Assembly (NCBI GenBank): GCA_035079385.1
Contig: JAVHKY010000052.1
Location: forward strand, 372,001-436,000
Reading direction: 5' to 3'
Source: Aspidiotus rigidus
Taxonomy: Eukaryota; Arthropoda; Insecta; Hemiptera; Diaspididae
DNA: 64,000 nt
In this document: in pieces, positions 56,567 to 64,000 of the stretch
Position numbering within the stretch: the stretch's first letter is position 1
How the letters are laid out: every line of letters begins with the position of its first letter
The notes under the pieces: generated by a model
What the model was told of the DNA's origin: nothing
What the model saw: only the letters and a program-made list of their open reading frames with translations
The model's database searches: none
Made by a program: the position numbers and the translations under genes

Positions 56567-56837
56567 TAGTGAAAACCTTGAGTTTGAATGATTAAGTACA
56601 ATTTTTTAATCTTCATCAAGTGTGCTGATGCGAGACTATACCTGGGTGATTTCACTCTTAATTAATAATTGATTTATTTGTCATTTTTTCATGTATGGGT
56701 ACATAATTAATAGTGGTTCATAGTTGATTTGAGGTGTCAAAAGAGATGGAAAGATTATTTTCAATTTGGACTGGCTTTTTTGAGTGAGATTTGAGATTAG
56801 ACTAACGAGTAAACCGGGCTTGGGTGCTATATATTTT

Positions 56838-57348
56838 TACCGAATTTTCTAGCTAGAAAAGTGAGGTATTTTGTTAATACGTTTGGAATGGTTGAAGTGT
56901 GAGGGAAGGAATGAGAGGTTGACTATTGGGTGATTGGTTGCTTCTTTCGTTTCGACATCGATTTTTTTAGTTTTTCGGGATCTCGTTGTAGCTGGATTCC
57001 CAGATGAAGAATTTTGGGGTGGAGTGTGCATAGAAAATGGTGATATGATAGCGTGAAGGCAATTTATGAGTGCACGAGAGGAATAGCAGCTCGAGATAGC
57101 TTTAAGAGATGCCAGAAATCGGAAGTGATAAAGAATTGAACCACTCATCCTAATATACAGTATACTAGACTAATAATATGCTAAGAATAAGGTTCGGGAA
57201 AAAATGATTGTAGAGCTCTTTTTTATTAGAAACAACTGTTATAGCCTCGTAGCAGTTTGGACAGGGGGAGGGGGAGTGGTTTTTCTGGAGACGTTTTGTA
57301 GGTTTTAGATGACTCTTAGCCTAAATTATAACAAAATTCAGGTTTCCT
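56838..57348. repeat. Dispersed repeat (TAGAAAAGTGAGGTATT family), copy 2
   Basis: A longer copy of the fragment at 55188-55316, with the same terminal words. The minus-strand frame 56849-57148 shows no domain. Confidence 0.5.
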
Positions 57349-58347
57349 TATTGGATTATAGGTATCTTTACTCTGTTATCTGTTGATGTGACATCGTAGT
57401 GATAGAATTTATAAACTGAGTTTTATTGTTTATTTTACAAATGTTTGACATGATTGACAGGTCATTGGTATTTAATTTAAAGAGAGGGAGTGACTCTCTC
57501 AATGTTTCTTGCATTGTGGGAAGAAAAGTCGTGTACTACTCACGCGACTGCGTGAGTGTTTTTTAATTTACACGTGATAGTTGGCCTACAAATTCAAGGA
57601 GAATGAGCCTGCGCCATACCAATCCGTGAATAACGTGCACCTTGCCAAGAATTGACATTGTCACGCAATGGTTACGCGCAAAGGTAATGTTAATATTTCT
57701 CTAGTGCGATAAAACGTATGTGAATTTGACTTTCACGTTATTAATAGGCGAATAAAGTTGATGTACAAGGAATGCGGACAATTTTGTCAAGACTCGAAAA
57801 TTACGTCCAGGACAAACTAACAGAAATATCATGAAAAGATTTTTCATAAAATAAAAAAAAAAACTCAAGAAATAATTACAAAACAAGTATTATTTTTCTT
57901 GTTAAAAACAGTTTCATATAGTTCTTAAACGAAAAAGTAGTATAGGTACATACTTGGAGTAGGTGTCATTTGTGTCAAGAAGGGGAAAAAAAATTGTTAT
58001 TGATGCGAGTTATCCTATCATCAAAATCCAAAAATTGGACCATCAACATTTTTTTCATCGTGCATTGGTCTCAACCAATAACCATCATAAATCTCCCGTT
58101 TTTGGAAGTTGCTTCTGAGTACATGTACGACACATTGAATTATTTTTTTCTTTTCATACGCAATTGATCACAAGCGTACAATTATGCCATGTTTCACCAA
58201 TTTCGTCAATTATATCAAAATATAGCCATATGGCAACCTTGATAATGACTAAACTGGTCTAATTTCTGATCTGTTGACCTTATTTTTGCATTGCGTCAAC
58301 AAATCAATAACTTTTGGAAAATGTAAACGTGATGAACACCGGACTTG
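57349..58347. other. Non-coding span, likely 3' flank of the Dpr-like gene
   Basis: No gene or bounded repeat was recognised. It lies downstream of the Dpr-like stop codon and should contain its 3' untranslated region. TTTATT words on the plus strand (AATAAA on the gene strand) are frequent in such AT-rich sequence and do not identify one poly(A) site. Confidence 0.4.
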
Positions 58348-61300
58348 TTACCAAAATTGATCCCTAAAGCAAAGTGCGAACATACCAATGGTCAATAACG
58401 GAAATCTTGAATGTTTATTAGTGCCACCATGCTGCATAGCTGCTGGAGTTTCACCTGAAATTTGTTTGTGAAACATGAGTCATATTAGGACGTTCGTTAA
58501 TAATTAAGTTATATAAGAAATGAAGTTTTACACATTATTTTTGAAGACAAAGCTGGTTCAAAAAGAAGCCACGTACCTACATGTAAGGAGATATTGATGT
58601 CTACCGAATACACATTGCCGAAAATGCTTTCTTACAGTACCTCGAATTTAAGATGATTTATCTCTCCAGATAGAGTAGGTACATTCGTTTTACATGCGTT
58701 CTCAAAAAAAAAAAAAAACATACGTGGATGGACTTTTTTAAATACTCTTATTTAGGAAAAATTTTTATTAGGCACAATTAAAATCAAATTTTCTTCGCCC
58801 TTTTGCAAAATCATAAATTTTCCGAGATGAACGCAATTTATTGTCAAATTATCATAAAAACCGTACGTCATCAAAACTCATATTAAGTACAATGAGAGGT
58901 AAGTAGGGCAGAAGATTTTTTTTGAAAAAGGATCTCAAGTCTATGACGAAGAAAAAGAGCAGCCAAGGGAAGCTTGAGCTGAGTGTACAAACTCAGTTGC
59001 GATTTGTGCAACGGGGACATTGGTGAAACTGGAAGGAAGTTTGATATCAGGAGAAAGAAGCATCCAGGGAGAAAGGAGATGGCAAGTCATTGTTTGGCTA
59101 ACACTCTACAATGAAGAACAGCATAGTGGTGAAGGAATATTCGAACTTATATACATCGTCGTTTTCACAAAAAAACCTCCCATGTTTCATATTTTTGCAA
59201 AATACACGTTTTTACTCCTATATGTTTTCATGAGGCGTCCGCACAGTCACAAAAAGTCTTCGATGTGTTAGATTATTCCTGTTTTCTGTGGATGCATTGG
59301 TGTAAATTTCCTATCTGTAACGGTTGTCACAAAAAATCTCTTTCGTACGAAAGAAATTTCTCCTATGTACACTTATGAAACATACAGAATCTCTTATGTG
59401 TTTAATGATTTCTTCTTTGTGTATTAACAGTGAACTACAAAATCGTCCCTATGTGTAAATTACCAAAAACAAAGACAATTCATTCAAAAAATCTTCACAA
59501 ATTGTTTATAGACAATTTATTTGATGTATTTGCGTCCTTTTAAGTAACAGTTCTCGTCGCATTGGTTAGTTCTACCTCACAGAAACATTCTATCCATTTT
59601 CTGAAAAATTTACTTTTTGCCACATGGTAAGTTTTTTCGTGACAACGACGAAGATATACCTAATAGAAAACTGAATGAAAACTAGAAAACCCCAGGAACA
59701 AATGGAGATTGTAAATGTAAAGGGGAGAAAGACTAGTCTCTCAAACAATATAATCACGTTTCACAATGAAAATTATTTGGCTTGGTGACTGAACGAGCCT
59801 AACAAATAGGATGACAGTAGACCTGGTAGTTAATGGAAACGCAGCACATGATCAAATGAATCTGTGGCATTCCTGTCACAACGTTGCAGCGCTACTCGTA
59901 CATAATCTATCGCACTTTGCCTACATAGCACATCACGAGTTATATTTTTGACAGCGCTCCCGGTCATCGGTCGAGCCACCTTATCCGTTACAAATCCATT
60001 ACGACGCAGTATTATTGTAGTCAATCAGATCACAGTGTTACTAAAAAACTAATGTTTAAGGCCTTCTAAATATAGGGCGATCAACCAAGAATGGCTAGCT
60101 TTGATAACGACAGTAAGAAGTAAAGAGGGTCTCAACCCATCAGCACAAAGGGTCCTCTTCTTATCGTTCTGCCAACAACGCTATTATCAAAACGTACCAC
60201 TCTTAATTAAAACGAGCTTTAGATGTACTACTGACTTAAATTTGGTAGGCCCTCGTTGATATGGAAGACAAAAGTTTCAGTAAGTATGTAATACAATTCA
60301 CAAATAGACGCAGTCAGGCAAAAGTCGGTTGTAACAATGATACATTTTATGCTAAGATTCTTCCGCTTCTTCAAAGACAAAAGCGGCTTGAGGAAGATAA
60401 CGTTGTAATGGGTTTGTGTAGCCCATAGCTCACCATTTAGAACTTGAACAGTGACGTACGTGGCGGCAACGTCAGCCAAGGAACAGGTGTAATTTCCGGA
60501 ATCGGTAAGCATAGCATTTCCCACAAATAGCCGGCTTTGTGCACTATTCGGGAGTATTTCGGTTTTCACACTAAAAAAAAAAAAAAAACTCAAGTTTAAA
60601 ACTGTGTCCTAAACCCAAAATAACCATAGAAAAAGTGTGAGATCAAGAAAGTCCCCTATAGACATTTAAAACACTACTGATCGAACGATAAAAAATTTTT
60701 TGTTTGCATTACGCATTTGAGAAGGTGGTTCTTGATGCATTTTCAACGCTAAATTTAACGTCGTTTCCCGTTTCTCGATAGCACGTCTAGATTTTTCATA
60801 ATGTTCTCGTTTATTCGTGTCAATTTGCCGCGGAATGTCGCGAAACGTAAGGTACGTCACGGCCGTCTACATCTAACAGGCCGGAATACTAAACTTCGCA
60901 ACACTGCACGAAAGGCCAATTTTTGCATACGCTCATATAGGAGAAATACTCGAAAAGCACGTTAATTATTAATCTGGAAACAACAACCGATTCTGGGGTA
61001 AAAGTAAACGAATAATATCGAAAGAGTAAATGTTTTTCAATTTTTCGAGCTTAGTCTCATTAAGATTGATTGACTACGAAGCGAGTTATATACATTTGAA
61101 AATAAGAACTACGACAGGGGACGAAGTGTGATAATATGTACCTACCGCGCTTCGTCCTCTGTCATAGTTTTTATTTTCAAATGAGTATGGTTCGCTTTGT
61201 AATGAATCAATCTTAACGAGACTGAGCTTGAAAAATCGAGAATCGTTTACTCTTTCGATCTACTCATCTATGTTTTCACCACAGAATCGATTATTATTCA

Positions 61301-63379
61301 GAAATTAACGATTGAGGTGTTTTTCGAGTGTTTTTCCACAGCGCGTACGTAAATATCGGCCTCTTGCGCAGTATTGCCAATTTTCAGTATTCCGGCCTGT
61401 TAGATGTAGATGGCCGTGGGTACGTTCGCGAGTTTGGATACTGCTACTACCGGTATTAACCGTGAAGCTCCGCGCCGAATTGATGTAAATAAACAACATT
61501 GCGAAAAATCAAGACGTGCTATCGCAAAACGGGAAACGGCGTTGAATTCAGCATTGAAAATGCATCTAGAATCACCTTTTCAAATGCGTAATGCAAACAA
61601 AAAAATTTTTCTTGTTCAGTAGTGTAATCATGCGCAATACATTTGGTGTATGAAGAAAAAATTCAACAGCGTTTCCACACTTTAGGTTTGTTTACATGAC
61701 TCTCAGGAAAAAATTAAAAAACTGAAACCGCAAACCCTTAACAAGATTTTGTTATTGTTCACTTTTCATTCCAGTTATAAGTATCATTTTTTCACTAAGT
61801 ATTTCCTTCACGAGATATGAAAATCTGAAAAAAAAAAATTTCCTTGATCATACTTTGCAGCTTTAAAATTCTACAGTTCTTTCTCCAACGAGATGCAAAA
61901 TTTGCAATGGCCTCTAAATTATTTTTATTTTCTCATTTGGTGCAACAAACGTCGCGTTCAATACTTTTTCTTTTTTTCGTGTGATTACTTTTGATTTCTA
62001 TTGCAAACTCGTCGTTCTCGTTTTAATTTTAATAAAAAGTTGTGATTTTCCTATTGTTTTCACGTGATTTTTCTATTTCTTGCGCTTAGCGATAAATGCA
62101 ACTCCCGGCTTCTAAGTAGATAATAATATTGTGCTTGCGTATTGTACAAAAGAGTATTCCTCGCCCAAATATTTTCTATTCAACTCACTTGATTCCTCCG
62201 CGAATTGTATCGTAGTTCAGTATTCTTGCGCCATGTTTCCAAGTTATAAATATATTTGGCTGGTAAGGTACTTTGGTAATCAAGCATTTTAATTCAATGG
62301 TGCTGCCTACGTTGTAGAATTTATGACGTATAGGAAGCTCGCGCTCATCTACTATCTCCAATTCTGGAACTGTGCGTACGAAAATATTATCTTACACACG
62401 AGAGTTTCAAAGAAAAGTTTATCGAAGTTCATTCCACCCAAGTCTCACTTTGAAATATATTAGGCTATCAAAGTCACGAATTGATATTTAACAATAGTCA
62501 TCATGAAGAAATAATTGATAAGGTGATCAAGGTTATATTTCATTCTTAATTAGTAAGGCACAGGTGGCAGTATTTTCAACCCAGGAGAAATAGTACGTAC
62601 TCCTCCATGTTCTTATAGGTGTTTCAAATTGCGTAATACGGCGATTAGCAAATGTTTAGCTATTAAATACTTTGCCAACACTTCCATTTTTTTCGGCAAT
62701 TACCTAACTCAATGGAAAAGAAAACTTTTACTCTTTAATTAAAAAACAAATACCCCCTTGATCAAGATATCCTGTCTCAGCTGCCTCGACATTAAGGTCG
62801 GAAAAACCTCGCAACTTTCGAAAACGTTACAGTCTAACAACACAACAGAATCAGGATAAGTAATCATAATGCACTTTTTTCAACACACTTTGTAAATGTA
62901 AGTGTTTTCTTCTTGTGTTGAACCTCTTGCAGCGGGGTGAAATAAGAACACCAAAAAGATAAGACTATGCCATAACATGATGATTATTAATTTGCAAACG
63001 CGATCCAAGAACGAGTAGTTTACTTGCCCCCCTTGTCCCCTCCGTTTCCTTAATCACACGACTGTGTTTCATTCTTCCTGTCCAATCGTTTTTCGATCTA
63101 ACAACCGGATTTTTTTTCAAATTCGAATTACATGAATTGAATGGAATAAAAATTCAAAAACTGACCATTTACTCTTAGGTGGACATGGAACACTATGGGT
63201 TGGTGAGAAGACACATGACATTCGTAGTGGCCTTCATCACGTTCATTTACATATTTTATATGTAGCTGCCAATCAAACGGCTGTTGAAAAAGCATCTCGT
63301 AACGATCATCACTGCTATACACTTGCTGGTCATAAGATAATAAATGCATTTTGTCTCCAGTCCTGTGTACCCATGAAAT
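58348..63379 (-). CDS. Dpr/zig-8-like two-Ig cell-surface protein, last four exons
   Basis: The exons are 63166-63379, 62189-62369, 60434-60570 and 58348-58454. All introns are GT-AG and phases agree (1, 2, 1). The first exon encodes the back of a V-set Ig domain (ISWVHRTGDK, WQLHIKYVNERDEGHYECHV, where DEGHYEC is the Dx-GxYxC motif). Exons 2-3 encode Ig 2 (VPELEIVDE, IELKCLI, ITWKHGARIL, DSGNYTCSLADVAATYVTVQ). Exon 4 gives VLNGETPAAMQHGG followed by a short hydrophobic C-terminus and TAA. The LRVN-VPELEIV join, RGGIN-VKTE and VLNGE-PAAMQ-G are characteristic of Dpr-family synaptic recognition proteins. The start, signal peptide and first Cys of Ig 1 lie beyond the window. The weakly hydrophobic tail (LLTIGMFALCF) may be a GPI-anchor signal. 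Confidence 0.88.
60668..61624. mobile_element. Foldback element in a Dpr-like intron
   Basis: Two arms of about 470 bp pair along their length. The ends read CACTACTGATCGAAC / GTTCAGTAGTG. Middle pairs include GGCCTGTTAGATGTAGA near 61395 with its inverse near 60870. The centre lies near 61135 (CTTCGTCCTCTGTCATAG against CTACGACAGGGGACGAAG). Arm divergence is moderate, so it is not recent. The frames inside (60666-60860, 61410-61622) are the same imperfect sequence from the two arms. Confidence 0.75.
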
Positions 63380-63650
63380 CTATGCATAAAAATAAAATAA
63401 TTTTTACAAAAAATTAGTGGATAAATTTACGCTCCAGCATATTACAATAAAATTATTGGCGAGACGGTATCCTGTACATGGTATAAATTTCATAGTATGA
63501 TAAGACAGATTTGAAGAGAAACAGGGACTAGATCACGATTGCTAGAAAATTGGATCGTGTCAAGTACTCAGATGATTCATATCTTAATATATCATAGAAT
63601 ATAATAAAAATCCTACAGATAGATAAAGAAAATGCAAAACAGCTCGTAAG

Positions 63651-63856
63651 CAGGCCTGCGATTGGGGGTAGGCCCAGGTAGGCCCGGCCTACCGAAATCA
63701 AATCCAGGGTAGGCCCGGGCCTACCCCCAAAAAAAGGGAAGGTTTATAGATGTAGTGGCGAGCGGAGCGAGCAAAAATTGTTTGCCCTATAAATTTAATG
63801 GCGAGCAAAAAAAATTTGAGGGCCTACCCAAAAACTCAAAGCCAATCTCAGGCCTG
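63651..63856. mobile_element. Young hAT-type MITE
   Basis: CAGGCCTG ends with the perfect 8-bp duplication CTCGTAAG (63643-63650 and 63857-63864). 206 bp. The interior has repeated GTAGGCCC / GGGCCTACC words in both orientations. It lies in sequence upstream of the first visible Dpr-like exon, probably an intron. Confidence 0.85.
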
Positions 63857-64000
63857 CTCGTAAGCGGTTTCAGTATAAAAAGACAATCAAGTGTGTACCT
63901 ATACAGTGCAGTGCAGTATAAATATATGTAGGTCTAAGAATATTGGCTGATAGTTTACCGGTTCTCTAAGTCTTGGTTCTCTAAGTCTTTCCGGCATTTC

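Noticed and set aside
59830..60024. 64-codon minus-strand frame downstream of the third Dpr-like exon
   Set aside because: No domain, and it falls within the intron between exons 3 and 4 of the Dpr-like gene.
60228..60433. C-terminal extension of the third Dpr-like exon
   Set aside because: The frame stays open past the GTGAGC donor at 60433, but a family-consistent exon (58348-58454) completes the protein in phase, so the read-through is probably intron.

Overview
The window looks like AT-rich animal DNA, most likely from an insect. It contains one confidently recognised host gene, the 3' half of a Dpr/zig-8-type two-immunoglobulin-domain neuronal cell-surface gene on the minus strand (four exons between 58348 and 63379). 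Almost everything else is transposable elements nested in one another. The arthropod inference rests on that gene, an R1-clade-like LINE and the high density of short inverted-repeat (MITE-like) elements. The species cannot be named from the sequence.

Left part (1-6600): several MITEs, many with exact target-site duplications (TSDs), plus a dispersed 1.3 kb repeat that recurs inverted at 25.4 kb. Centre (6600-23290): an old Helitron-like coding region (OTU-like protease part, then the Helitron N-terminal helicase-like part), split by a 14.2 kb Polinton/Maverick-like element at 6875-21117. That element has terminal inverted repeats of about 590 bp beginning 5'-AG and a perfect 6-bp TSD. Its right half is a compact, very AT-rich cluster of small genes around a type-B DNA polymerase with a fused zinc-finger endonuclease-like segment. 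The polymerase is broken by one stop, one 5-bp repeat slip and one earlier frameshift. No capsid, ATPase, protease or integrase gene was recognised. Its left half carries something unexpected: an intact four-exon spliced gene of 185 codons on the minus strand (9779-10565).

23.3-34.9 kb: repeats and almost no genes. These include a 297-bp tandem duplication, a 2.6 kb near-perfect palindrome (arms about 1.09 kb) and degenerate arrays sharing one short motif. 34.9-48.9 kb: two full-length-looking non-LTR retrotransposons, both on the minus strand. The first (34903-39144) has an L1-like ORF1, an endonuclease/reverse-transcriptase ORF2 and a 12-bp TSD. The second (42109-48855) is R1-clade-like with a CCHC Gag-like ORF1 and an endonuclease/RT ORF2 joined by an overlapping TAATG stop-start. 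It sits inside an (AAT)n microsatellite that is 445 bp long on one side.

48.9-58 kb: more MITEs, a decayed Ty3/gypsy element (Gag, zinc knuckle, protease and RT remnants) with two MITEs inside, a tRNA-derived SINE with a 12-bp TSD, tandem repeats and a 5'-truncated LINE tail. 58.3-64 kb: the Dpr-like gene, with a roughly 950-bp foldback element in one intron and a young hAT-type MITE upstream of its first visible exon. I could not run any database search, so family names rest on motifs read by eye.
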